Positions 1-11,007 of a stretch of 64,000 nt of DNA are shown here, piece after piece (position 1 is the stretch's first letter; each line of letters begins with the position of its first letter). The stretch is from Xenoacremonium recifei. Lineage: Eukaryota; Ascomycota; Sordariomycetes; Hypocreales; Nectriaceae. The notes below the pieces were generated by a model. That model made no database searches. It was not told the DNA's origin and worked only from the letters and a program-made list of their open reading frames with translations. The translations under genes and the position numbers were made by a program. The stretch lies in contig WOFQ01000002.1 of the NCBI GenBank assembly GCA_012184525.1, positions 682,001 to 746,000 of the forward strand, in the 5' to 3' direction.

Positions 1-251
1 TCTGATGACGGCCGTCGTCGTTTCTCCAACCGGCGCAGCCGCTCTTCCTCCATCTTCTTCCGATCAAGCATGAGGGACCCAAACGTGGTGTTACTCGACG
101 AAGAAGATTCTTGGGGTTTGGGTTGTTCTGGCTCCTTCGCAGCAGCCCCAGCATCTTGTTCTCGCAGTGACAAAGCGATGGCATATTCGAGAGCTTCTTC
201 GTCTGTCATGTCCTGGCCAAATTCGGGCACATCTCCGTTTGATCCAGCCAT
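1..251 (-). CDS. UIM-containing protein, N-terminal fragment cut by window edge
   Basis: The reading frame is open on the minus strand from an ATG at 249-251 to the window edge, so only the first 83 residues are visible. Residues about 15-33 (MTDEEALEYAIALSLREQD) fit a ubiquitin-interacting motif: an acidic start, then the core Ala-x-x-x-Ser. A low-complexity Ser/Pro linker follows, then a basic Arg/Lys helix containing FGSLMLDRKKMEEERLRR. UIM plus a 'LDRKxMExERLxR' helix is, as I recall, seen at the N-terminus of fungal tyrosyl-DNA phosphodiesterase (Tdp1)-like proteins, but the catalytic part lies outside the window. That assignment is inference only. The UIM itself is a moderately safe call, and the protein presumably binds ubiquitin or ubiquitylated partners. 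Confidence 0.6.
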   Translation of the reverse strand, partial: MAGSNGDVPEFGQDMTDEEALEYAIALSLREQDAGAAAKEPEQPKPQESSSSSNTTFGSLMLDRKKMEEERLRRLEKRRRPSS

Positions 252-793
252 CGTAGTCTCGCTGCCGTGAAAAGTGACGCTTAAGAACAGCTTAGAACAG
301 ATAGTCTGATGTCAGAGCTCGACTTGAGCAAAAGTCGCATATGAGGCTCTGGCACAGACGCGTGTCGTTGCCTACGTGTGAATTGACGATGTTCATGCAG
401 GGATCAGCAGTACGCGAGATCACGTGACGGTCTTCGAGTGTAACGACCACCCAAGCAAGTACGATGTGCCATGAAAGGTTCTGGGGTCTTTTTTAAACTA
501 TTATGTTTAATTGAACATTCAATTCGCTTCTATTTGCTGTAGTCCAATCCCCAAGTAAGAATCTGGAAGCATAGGAATTGGTATGAAACATTTCCTGATC
601 ACCGTTTCCGTCAAAGTCAACCCGTCATTGGTCCGTGTATAAGTCAATAGCGGACTGGAATCAATGACGTCCACGACGAGTCGCTTAGAGCACTTCAACA
701 TAAAGACCCTTTAACGGCTTCTAACGGTTACAACACGAATTTCTCATGAAATTAGCTTTCTCATCTTTGAAATTCCTTTAAAGCTACCAGAAA
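252..793. other. Intergenic region, divergent promoters
   Basis: About 540 bp separates the UIM gene (-) from the FAD oxidoreductase gene (+). No credible ORF is present. A TCACGTGA palindrome (E-box core CACGTG) lies at 420-427. The stretch 740-790 just before the FAD gene start is A/T-rich. Confidence 0.5.
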
Positions 794-2529
794 ATGGCTC
801 CAACAACTACGAAGAGAAAGCATATAGTTGTCGTAGGAGGTGGAGCGGCAGGAATGGTGAGATGAGAAGCCAATCCTCGATCTACTTACTATCGTATACT
901 TAGACCTATGGCTAACGCTGGACCAGTCGTGTGCTGCAACTCTTGCGAATCATCCTGAAAAATTCAAGGTCACATTACTGGAGAGAGACGATGTCGTCGG
1001 AGGGCAAGCGACCTCTATTCCACTTGACGAGAAGAAGTACGGGGCTCCGTGGATGAACAACGGCGTGCAAGGTGGCTCTCAGGTCTGTCAACCATGGCTT
1101 AAAACAAACTTGATATTTTACTGATAATTTTCTTTATGAAACAGATCTTTAAACATACCTTCAACTTCTTCCGCCAGCAGGGCTATCCTCCAGAGGAGGT
1201 CCAGTTGCAAGTGTCTTTTGGCAAAGGCGAAGACGGATTTTGGACGAATTGCTTCCCTAGCAAATTGGTCTCTAATTATTCATCGGATATCAAGAGATTT
1301 GGCTTCTTCTTGAAGTTCATCAAGTGGACAATGCCTGTCTTCGGATTGATTCCCATTAGCATCATGCTCAGGGTCTTCTTCTTCAGCAAGGACTTTGGAG
1401 ACAAGATGGTCTTCCCCCTCATCGCCCTGTTCCTTGGTACCGGAAACCAAACTGCCAACGTTCCTTCGGCAATTGTCGAACGTCTCTTCGACGATCCAAA
1501 CATGAAGCTGTGGGACTATGATTCCGAGACACTACTCCCTAACTTACCTACCATGGTCACCTTTGATCACCTCCATGCCTTCTACAAGTCCTGGCGTGAA
1601 GATCTCGAGAACCGGGGTGTAAGCGTCAGAACGAACACATCCGTCGAGTCCGTCGTCAGCAGATCCAAAGATGTCGTCAGACTAAGAATCAAGGAAAGCG
1701 ACTCTGAGGCCATCGAACAAGACTTTGATGGTATGGTCCTTTGCGTCTTAGCCGACGATGCTCTCAAGATTCTTGGAAAAAACGCGACGTGGAGAGAGAA
1801 GCTTGTTCTCGGCGGAGCTGCGTTCTACGACGACATAACCATCACCCACTCCGACTCCAAGTACTTCAACGAGCATTATGAGACACATTTCAAGCCAGAA
1901 CTGTGCGCTGAGCCCCGATCAGAGGATCAGAAGAAGCAAATCAGCTTCTCCAAGGGCGAGGGTTCGTCCGCCGGTTTCCGACCTATGTACTATACGAACT
2001 CATATCAGAGCGACCCTCGGTTGATTGAGATGTCGTTCAACTGCAGCAACTATCAACACCAGCTCAAGAACCCCAACCTAAGCTCTGGTGACGAGTACGA
2101 GCCGGTGTACCAAACGATTTTCCTCAACAAGAAACAAGAGCACCTTTGGACTATCAATGATATTGACGAGAGCAAGATTATCAAGCGTAACTGGTGGCAT
2201 CAGCTCGGACATCGATGGCAGCACTACCTCCGAGTCGTGCCAGGCATGATGATGCTCCATGGTAAAAACAGTACTTGGTTTGCTGGATCATGGACACTAG
2301 TCGTAAGTGTTATTGCGAACTTCCTCAACGGTCAGACGAATTCTAACCTTCTCAATCGCAGAACATGCACGAACTGGCTTGTGTTAGCGGTATTGCTGCC
2401 GCTTACCATCTTGGAGCGGATTACCAGAAATTCGACGACTTCGCTGAGGATTTCTTCTCGAAATACTTATTGTTGTCCCATGGCATTATGTATTCTCGCG
2501 AAGAGAAGCGAAGACAGCGAAGAAAGTGA
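794..2529 (+). CDS. FAD-dependent amine-oxidase-like oxidoreductase
   Basis: Four exons join as 794-856, 927-1082, 1145-2302 and 2362-2529, giving 514 residues. All introns have GT/AG ends and keep frame. The N-terminus carries a dinucleotide-binding fold: VVVGGGAAGMSCAATLA at about residues 12-28, then LLERDDVVGGQAT, where the Glu would bind the FAD ribose. This is the layout of the flavin amine oxidase / phytoene-desaturase-like superfamily. A hydrophobic stretch (WTMPVFGLIPISIMLRVFF) near residue 140 could be a membrane or substrate-channel helix. The C-terminal exon contains NMHELACVSGIAAAYHLGAD, which resembles the second FAD-contact helix of this superfamily, so splicing of the last intron restores a sensible end. 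The substrate cannot be read from the sequence. No tailoring or backbone secondary-metabolism genes are adjacent. Confidence 0.75.
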
Positions 2530-3050
2530 ATGAACACAAGGGAAGCTGGGTGTTAAAATCATACAAGTGTAACTTTACCCTTGATCTGCCAGACATTATA
2601 CACGGTCAGTTTATATATGAGTACAAAAGGTGGAAGGAAAAGTAGTTGCAGAAATACGGTGCAGCGGGGGAGATAAATCATTTGGCTTCAGCGCCATGCC
2701 CAAATGCAGTTCATTATAATCGCTATGCCAATAGTCATAACATATGAGAACCCGGGTATCATCAACAACCGGTTATGAAGCAGGTACTCGTTCTGAAACA
2801 GCCCGAATATCTCATCACATCCAGTTTAAAATCCTCTATACTCGAAGACGTAGCAAAGAGAAAGTCCTCTAGGGTGCCCATCACCCATGTACCTTTGGAG
2901 TCTAGATCCAACATGAGTACCAAGTCCGTACTCCCGATTCGAAAACTCCAATAGCACCAAGCATCTGCTAACTTGAGAGATTGGCAAGTCCAGAAATGCG
3001 ATACCCTCGAGACATGGAGCATAAAACCACCAAACGCCGGAGTGACCCGT
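2530..3050. other. Convergent 3' flanks
   Basis: About 520 bp lies between the ends of the FAD gene (+) and the PNRC protein gene (-). I see no supported gene. It presumably holds both 3' untranslated regions. A minus-strand ORF at 2762-3100 overlaps the PNRC coding end in another frame and has no recognisable content. Confidence 0.5.
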
Positions 3051-4181
3051 TTAGGAAAAAAGACGCTGCTGAGGACCTGAAGGTCCCGGCGCGACATCAA
3101 GCTTGAGGATACGACGAAGGTCGTTTTCCATAGCTTGAATATTATTTGATCGATTGTCGTGAACAGTGGTGGGATGAGAGATAGGAGCCGCGGCAGGAGC
3201 GGTATGAACCTGTGGCGGCATCGATCCGTTCGGAGCGAAGCCGGGCGTTGCAGTATTTGGCGCAGACAGAACGCGCCCGTCGAATAAGAACTTCTTCAAT
3301 GCCTCAGTGGGATCCTCCGGCGCAGGACCCGACGCTTGATGCGACGGATCTTGGGCAGAGGCCGAACGAGTAGAACTTGAGCGGGCCGCCTTAATGCGCT
3401 CTGAGTATGGGGTAGAAAAAGCCGGTCCCATAGGCCGGCCAGGAGTGCCATCTAACTCGGCAGCGTCAATGCCGTTAGGCCGCTGTCTGAATTGAGAGCG
3501 AGCTGTCTGAGGCATAGTCGAGGGATTGGGTACGCCATTGGATTCGAAAGGAGATCGGGAAGGTTGAGACGTTGCGGATCGCGGTGTCTGCCGCGGAGCA
3601 AGAGGACTTTCCTGGCGCTGACGTTCAACTTCCTGGCGATGTGCGCGGAACATGAAATCGAGAGGCGATGCCTGGTGTACGGGGTTCGAAGAGACATGAG
3701 AGGGAGTAGGAACATCGGTGTCGGTCGAGGGAGACGGAGCATGCATTGCGTCTGGCGTCTGGCGAGGTCCCGGAGAATCCGTCGAGGGCTTCGCCAAGAA
3801 ACTCGGGAGAGGCAAGGCGGATGGCGCGGGCGATGCATGGAAAGTAGCGCCAGCGAACGCCTGCATGTTTGTTGTCTTCATGGATGCGGATGTGTGAGGC
3901 GGCGTATGTTGACCATTACGTCCTGATTCGGGAGAGGCCGGTGTGCCCTTGGTTCGCTGTTTTCGGGAACGTTGCTTTGATTGCTGCTGGTTTCCGTGCG
4001 AAGCGGGAGATTCCATATCAGCCTTGTATGGTGTGCGAGGGGAGCCTTCATGAGGCGGGTCGAAGTTGGCGACGTCGTTCTCTGATGCGTAAGCCTTGTG
4101 AGCGGCAGAGCGACCGGCATTCCGCCCCTGGCGCCGTCGCGCAGGTGTCGCTTTCGGCTGGCTTGCAGTATTGTCGTTCAT
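3051..4181 (-). CDS. Edc1/PNRC-type mRNA decapping activator
   Basis: This single-exon gene encodes 376 residues. The start at 4181 is the first in-frame ATG; the longer open frame upstream begins with GTG. The protein is almost wholly disordered and rich in Ser, Pro, Gln and Arg. Its one ordered-looking signature is FAGATF at 109-114 followed by the proline-rich LPLPSF at 123-128. This matches the proline-rich nuclear receptor coactivator motif shared by human PNRC and yeast Edc1/Edc2. In those proteins the YAG/FAG box activates and the proline stretch binds the Dcp1 EVH1 domain of the Dcp1-Dcp2 decapping enzyme. The C-terminus has a short predicted helix (AMENDLRRILKLDV). I infer a cytoplasmic role in mRNA 5'-end decay. 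The family call rests on this motif alone. Confidence 0.72.
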   Translation of the reverse strand: MNDNTASQPKATPARRRQGRNAGRSAAHKAYASENDVANFDPPHEGSPRTPYKADMESPASHGNQQQSKQRSRKQRTKGTPASPESGRNGQHTPPHTSASMKTTNMQAFAGATFHASPAPSALPLPSFLAKPSTDSPGPRQTPDAMHAPSPSTDTDVPTPSHVSSNPVHQASPLDFMFRAHRQEVERQRQESPLAPRQTPRSATSQPSRSPFESNGVPNPSTMPQTARSQFRQRPNGIDAAELDGTPGRPMGPAFSTPYSERIKAARSSSTRSASAQDPSHQASGPAPEDPTEALKKFLFDGRVLSAPNTATPGFAPNGSMPPQVHTAPAAAPISHPTTVHDNRSNNIQAMENDLRRILKLDVAPGPSGPQQRLFS

Positions 4182-5136
4182 TTTTCGGTGTCTCAGGCCG
4201 TCGGCGGGTTGTCTGGTAGGAGGAGGGGCGAAAGCCTGTGGGCGTGGCAAGGGAGAGGGGTGGCGCGCAAAGCAGAACGGCTGATTAGGAGCCTGGAGGT
4301 TGATCTGATGCTGAGGGTGGTGACAAGTCACAGGAGATGATAGACTCAGAAGTAGCTGTTGTAGAAAGCAGGCCGCTCGATACGATCATGATGGTGTGAG
4401 AATAGGATTGTTGTTGGTGAGGAGGAGAAGGTATGACGCTGCTGGGCGGGCGCCCGCTGTGGACTTTGATGGGAGCGTGACCTAGGCCGAAAGAGGGAGT
4501 GGCGGCGGCTTGGAGGTGGCTGGGGCTGCTTCCAGCTGCGCAGGCGCTTTCAGCGGGCAGGAGCAGGAGCAGGAGCCCGGCGCTGAAGCATTAGGTAATC
4601 CGGGCTAGCAGCGATTGCTCCCGTATCTGCCTGAGCCTCAGGCGCCTCTGCCTGGATTTGCGCGGCTGAGCTCTCCACTCAGGCATTCTGTCTGGACCTA
4701 CTCTTGACGCCGGCGGGGACCAGCGAACATCTCAACTCGCATCTTCTAGCGATGGTGACTGATGCAGAGTCGCTTCACCTCCACCTACACACTGACACGG
4801 CCGAGACGACAGATCTTACAGCTCTTGTAGTCAGCGAACCATCAAGGTACGAAAAGGTCCTGCCCGCTTCTTTTCCTGTCTTGACCCCTCTCTCCGAGCA
4901 CCCCGCCAGTGACGGCTCATCAGTCAGCCTTGCCCCAGCATCACCGCCACAAGTCCAGATCGCTCTTGTGCTCAACCAGACCACGTTATTTCTTCTTTCC
5001 CGGGCTATCTCGCTAATTTCCGGTACAGAGGCTGTTTGGCAAAGAGCCGGTACGAACAACTGCAGCATCGTTTACGACCGAACGTCCCATTCCAACGCCC
5101 GACCCCCACGGTTCAGGCTCACGCTGTTTCTTCAGT
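4182..5136. other. Divergent promoter region of the PNRC protein and RBX1
   Basis: About 955 bp lies between two divergent start codons. The segment 4440-4700 is GC-rich; 4800-5136 is pyrimidine-rich on the plus strand, as expected for a fungal core promoter and leader of RBX1. The plus-strand ORF 4704-5348 runs through the RBX1 start in another frame and is not supported. Confidence 0.45.
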
Positions 5137-5662
<526 letters not shown>

Positions 5663-5819
5663 AGGATGGATTGTTTATGAAACGGTTATGACACATGAAT
5701 CAAGAGGGACACTTGAAGAAGGCCAGAAGGATCTCATACATAGATACCATTCGGAATAGGTTATGGTACCGGGCCATCCTTCGATCTACCGCCACATCTG
5801 AAATCCCAAAACTTATGAT

Positions 5820-6231
5820 TTAACCCTTTAATACACCTTGACCCATTGAACCGCCCACTGGTAGCCATTTGACTGGTTGTTTCTTGAAGAAGGGCCACGG
5901 AGGCACAACAACGAGGAACGTCAGCGCCGTTCCCGCTAGGCCAATGTATACCGCCAATTTGATGTCCTGGAGAATGTAACCGACGGCGAAAGCGAGCAAC
6001 TGTTGTCTGGGTCAGTCGTGCAGCAATCGGGGAGTTTGTGGGTTGATCGTACCCCTGACACAACGAGAAGGGCAGTCGCAAGGAGCTCAGCTAGCTTCTG
6101 GCCCTGGAAGTCCTAGAGAACAGGCAAGATGTTAGTCAAGCAGGCGGCAGGGGGATAGATCAAGTATAGGAACAACATACAATCTGGCCATCGACGGCAT
6201 CTCGCAGCTTGTCAAGGTACTCTTCGGCCAT
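5820..6231 (-). CDS. SPC1: Signal peptidase complex subunit SPC1 (SPC12 family)
   Basis: Three minus-strand exons (6231-6181, 6112-6053, 5999-5820) give 96 residues. The protein begins MAEEYLDKLRDAVDGQIDFQGQK, a typical Spc12 cytosolic lead-in ending in the conserved DFxGQ segment. Two closely spaced hydrophobic helices follow (LLAFAVGYILQDIKLAVYIGL and LTFLVVVPPWPFF), then a short cytosolic tail. Spc1 is a non-catalytic subunit of the ER signal peptidase that helps the complex distinguish signal peptides from transmembrane segments. Its end converges on RBX1 with about 157 bp between stop codons. Confidence 0.93.
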
Positions 6232-8175
6232 GGCGAAAGTCAGGGTGCTGATGTGCAAGTCGTAAGTCGTCAAAGACGGAACACGGAGCATCACCAGAAA
6301 GCAAGACCACCGTGGCTGACGGAGGAGGGACAGCAGGCGTCAGGCGCTAACCCTAATGCGGTGTAGCGTCTCAGCTCCAGTCCCAGCATCTCAAGCTTCA
6401 ACTCTCATCTTCTCCATCGAAGCTCAGCTAAACGATAGAGGCGGAAAAAGGCTGGGCGAATGAATTGATGCTGTCGGTACTTACTGGGTTGAATCACCTT
6501 GGAAACGAATGGTCTAGTTCGCAGTACTAGGAGAGATCCCAAAAAGAGCTCCCGTCCCGATGCGTCCAGATACGGCGTCACCACCTATACGGATAGACCG
6601 CTGCAAAAATAACGCCAACCACCGTGGCCAAATCATATGTGGCGCCGGTGTCACCGTCACCATGCTTAACCGTATCTTCCTAGGTGCCTGAGATAGTTAC
6701 TAGCAGAACTGCCGCAGCAACAGCAGCCTCGGATAGATGGAATGCACCTCATCATCGGAGATCATTATCGAGCTCCACCGCCTCATCGTTGGGATATAGT
6801 ACGCAGTAGTACATGGCTGTTCGGAACCTAGCATCGACGCTTCCATACAGAGATCTTCCGACGGTCTGATGCTGGAGGTCATGGTTGTCGTCACAGAAGA
6901 GAGAGAATTGAGAATTGGGGGCCAACGGGCAGTCTCCGTACGCGGACACAGGCCAGGCCCCAGTTCGGTACCCGTCCGTCATGCCGCTCTTTCCTTTGTG
7001 CATAGAATCCAGCGTGCAGCCGGGTCTAGTAAAGGCCAGTGCGCTGGCTGCCAATAATAACGCACTATTTGCAGCGTGCCTTTGGGGGATGGGCGATTTG
7101 TCCCCAGTCGGGTTCCAGCCCGAGCACTAAGACGCCTTTGCCCTGGAGCCTTTGGAGGCCCCAAAAGCCGCCCCCGGGCACTGGACAGGGAAGGCCGCGG
7201 AAGGTGGCGGCGCGGCAGTCGCTCCCCAACTTGTGATGGTCGATTTTGGTCCAGGTGTGGATGGCCGGGGAGGGGAGGGATGAATTTTTTTACCTCCTCC
7301 TCCAAATCTTGGAACCGGCCTTCCCTCCCGACTTCCTTGCTCCTTGCACACACACGAGTCCATTGCGGCCTCAGCGTCCTCTTTTTTTATTCCATCCCTC
7401 CTGGGTCTTCTTTGAAAGCAATTTCTTTCTGACGGTCCGGCCGCTCTCCCTGACGTCCGTCCGACTCATCGATCCCGGGCCCTGTCCCACAAGCATCAGA
7501 AACTTGGCCCTTAACCCGACCAGCCCAGCCAGCCCATCATACGAGCCCTCGCCGTCTGGGCCTCCCACGGAGTTGCCATATAATATCGATTCCGTATAAA
7601 AAGGTCGCCGACACTCCGAGCTCGGTGCGCCCCCGTCTTCGCTCAGGAACCACCGTCGAGAGCACCCTCCTGGATTTCTGAGACGCTTTCGAATACCGCC
7701 ACCCGTCGTCCAACCCGTCATCGATCTTTTTGGCATCTTGCCCATTACCCTAGACGCTGTCAAGTTGGCTCAATTCGCCCTGGCTACCGCGTACCCTTCG
7801 CTCTTTGATCCCGGCTTCTGGGTCTACAGCGGAGTCAACAAGAAGCCCCCATAACTGGTCTATATCGCCTCAACTTTGAACGCTACTCTTCCGATATATA
7901 TCACTACGACCCCGCGAGTCGTCTGGCATAACACGCCGGATCATTGCTCACGATTTTGTTCAAGCTTCAGACTCGGCGCGCCCCTGCCGCGCCGGGTGCG
8001 CCATTCATAACCTTTCGTTGATATCTCCTTGATATACGAAAAGTATGGGACTTTCTCCTTGAGCCAGCGAAGCCAGTCCGCCCTGGAAACAACCCCTCCT
8101 CTCCTACCTCTTCTTTAATTTGCAAGGCATCAGATCAGAAGCATAATATACGACGGAATATCTTAACTAGCGACC
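6232..8175. other. Long intergenic region upstream of the CorA transporter
   Basis: About 1.9 kb lies between the SPC1 start (-) and the CorA gene start (+). The region 7080-7300 is GC-rich and has open frames on both strands with no recognisable protein content. From about 7360 the plus strand is pyrimidine-rich, which suggests core promoter and a long 5' leader. I see no RNA gene or mobile element. Confidence 0.45.
8045..8062 (+). promoter_or_regulatory. Possible short upstream ORF of the Mg2+ transporter
   Basis: An ATG at 8045 opens a five-codon frame (MGLSP, stop 8060-8062), 113 nt before the main start. It matters only if the transcript starts upstream of it, which cannot be read from the sequence. 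Confidence 0.3.
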
Positions 8176-10069
8176 ATGTCCGACCACGAAAACGCCTCCG
8201 CCTCGGGCTATGACACCCCGGTCCCTGAGCTCGATGACCACCGACATCAAATCGCCTCGACGCAGAGGTCTGAGAGACCTCGTCGGGGCACTTTTGACAG
8301 CCTTTATGGGTCACGACAGATCGAGGCCGAGCCCAGCACCCCAGCGATCCTTATCCGCGACTTTGAAGAAGCCATCGTGGACGAGGAAGCTGCCGACAAC
8401 TTGCCGTCTGCTCGTCGCAGCCGACGCCCGACGGTCGATACGTTCATGGATGGAAGGTCTATCTCGCCCCCGAACTCGGTCAAGGCTTTTGCCGAAGCCC
8501 GTCGACGGGAGCGCGACATGTCCTTCTCCGAACCCCAGGGTGATCATGAAGATCGGGCCAGTCGTGCCATGTCAATCTCCAGCCGACATAGTCACCGAAG
8601 CAGGCCTCATACGGTAGACAACGATGCCGCCAGTTTTGCTACGAACAAGACGGCCGAGGAAGACGTCTGTTTCCCGCTGCAGGAGAATCAGAGAAAGGAT
8701 CAATTGCACATTGACTTCGAATACCTTGAAGACTTCATTGCTGAGCAAGCTGCTCGCACGAGAAGCCATGCAGAGTCCATTCGCCAGAGCTTTGAGGACC
8801 TGCGGACACAGACTAATGGTTCTCATCCTGCCCAAATGGTGACCGTCGATGGTGACATCTTGGACGTCCCCTCTGACGACTCCATGACGAACGAGAAGGC
8901 AGTTGCAGAGAATACTACGACCGAACGAGCTCAAGTTCCGACTGTCGATAGCAATCGGTTCAGCTTCTTCTCTTCTGCGTGGGAGTCTACGATCCATGCA
9001 GCAGAGATGGGCGACCTTGTTCTTCCAGGAGAGGATATCCGAGGTCTCTTCGAGCTTCCAGAGGACGAAACCGACGGTGTCTGGTGGCTCAACGTTAACA
9101 CTGCCACCAAAGAAGAGGTGCTGGGGATTTGCAAGGCCTTTGGCATTCATCCCCTGACAATCGAAGACATCATCACGCAGGAAGCTCGAGAGAAGATCGA
9201 GCTGTTCCCGTCGTACTACTTTGCCTGCTTCCGATCCTTCAAGGTTGTGGAGGAACCGGATGGCAAGGAGTATGAGCCGTTCAACACGTACGTCATTGTG
9301 TTCCGAGAGGGGACTCTGAGCTTCAGCTTCGCCCCGAACTCGCATGCATCACAGGTTCGCAAGCGTATCACGGCCCTGAAGGACTACGTTGCTCTGAGCA
9401 GCGACTGGATCTGTTATGCTTTGATGTTAGTCCAAACCCTAAGGTTTTTAATCCTGAGCACATATAGCTAACTTCCCTAGTGACGACATTGTTGATTCTT
9501 TTGGCCCTCCCATCCGCCAGATTGAGCTGGAGGCAGATGCCATTGAGGACGAGGTGTTTGTCATGCGTGAGGATGATTCAAGCTCCTTCCTCCGGTCCAT
9601 TGGCCGAGCCCGCAAGAACACCATGGCTCTGTTGCGTCTCCTCGGCGGCAAGGCGGACGTTCTTCGAGGTTTCACCAAGCGGTGCAACGAGAACTACAAA
9701 GTCACTCCTCGCATGGACATTGGCATGTACCTGGGCGATATCCAAGACCACGTGGTCACGATGGCCACCAATTTGGGTCATTTCGAGAAGATGCTGTCCC
9801 GAGCCCACAGCAATTACCTGGCGACGTTGTCCATCAACAGCATTTCTCAGGGGACCGACACGAATCGTGTACTAAGCAAGATCACTCTTGTGGCCTCGAT
9901 TCTGGTGCCCCTGAACCTGGTCAGCGGCGTCTTCGGGATGAACGTGCCTGTGCCATTTCACGATGCGGGTGCCGGCGAGAGTCTGGCTCCTTTCTTTGGA
10001 ATCATTGCCTTCATGACACTCCTGTGCGCTGTGATCATGGCTATCGCCAGGTGGAAGAGGTGGATCTAA
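8176..10069 (+). CDS. CorA-family Mg2+ transporter, ALR/MNR2-like
   Basis: Two exons (8176-9425 and 9481-10069) give 612 residues. The first 250 or so are disordered, rich in Ser, Arg and acidic residues. The CorA cytosolic domain follows (VWWLNVNTATKEEVLGICKAFGIHPLTIEDI), then a long helix running into the membrane. TM1 (about 548-567) ends in GVFGMN, with the family-defining Gly-Met-Asn selectivity filter at about 569-571. TM2 is FFGIIAFMTLLCAVIMAIARW, followed by a very short basic tail (KRWI). The two-helix, GMN, pentameric CorA architecture is clear. Within fungi it fits the Alr1/Mnr2 branch (plasma membrane or vacuole) and not mitochondrial Mrs2, since no presequence is visible. Which membrane it occupies is not decided by the sequence. 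Confidence 0.92.
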
Positions 10070-11007
10070 TGGATTGTCCTTGTCTATATGTTTGTCGACC
10101 CAATGCTTGGCCATGGCGTCTCAGAGTTCCTGTTCGACGTTTTATGTCTCGTTTTCCTGTGTTTTTGGTATAGATAGAGTGGTGAGGGCTAGAATCGGTA
10201 GGGGGTGGACTTTTGTGCACATTACGTCTAGACTTGAATTTTACATATGGCTGGTTGATACATGCAGACATTCCTTTCAAATATCATTGTCTAATTCTAG
10301 AACCCACTGCTCACATGACGCTTGTGGTAGGATGCTTTGCACTTCAATAGATTGATGATATGTGCTGTTACCTCGGACAGTTCCCCAGCTTGAAGTCGGG
10401 CTTGTTATTTGTCGCTTGATCGCTGCAAAGACAACCTGATCTTGGTGACGGTGTTGCCAACTCCCGGGTAGGCGAGAAGCGTGGCTGTGAAATGCAGCCC
10501 GACCTTTAAGCGCCGAGGTAGACAGCTGTGAGCCAGCTTAGCCACCCTTGAACGCAGACACTGCCACCTGAACAGCGCCGAGAGTTGCAATTCGCTACCT
10601 ACCTACATGGAAGAGTGCCATTTTGCAGCAGTACCTATCTTTGGCGTGAGGAGAACTGGGAGGCATAAATATCACATTATAATTGAGATGAAGTAAAGAC
10701 AGACCTATGAGCCTTATTAGGGGAGTGTCCCAGTTGGTATGGATGCTTTAAACATCTCAACGTATCACTATTGTGACGTGCCTGCCGGAACCAGGTTGCG
10801 GCGTCTCTCAAAGTCAGCCTAATGACATTCGGGACCTAATGTGCCTCAAAGTGCAAGCGCTTTCCTCCACTCAGTCAGCCGCGATGATCAGCTCATGATA
10901 TCTTCAACTTTCATCAACTTCCATCGTTAAGTATCTGACAATCTAACTAACCAAATTTCGTTTCATTTCTGTTACAAAGACTCGCTGCCTAAAATACCAA
11001 CTCAAAC
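10070..11007. other. Intergenic region between CorA and HET genes
   Basis: About 940 bp between two plus-strand genes. It holds the CorA 3' flank and the HET gene promoter. I see no gene. Composition becomes more A/T-rich from about 10620 onward, and an A/T-rich, pyrimidine-biased leader precedes the HET start. Confidence 0.45.

Noticed and set aside
4182..4331. N-terminal extension of the PNRC protein to 4331
   Set aside because: The longer frame begins with GTG; the first in-frame ATG is at 4181.
8572..9345. 257-residue minus-strand ORF opposite the CorA gene
   Set aside because: Shadow of the CorA first exon.
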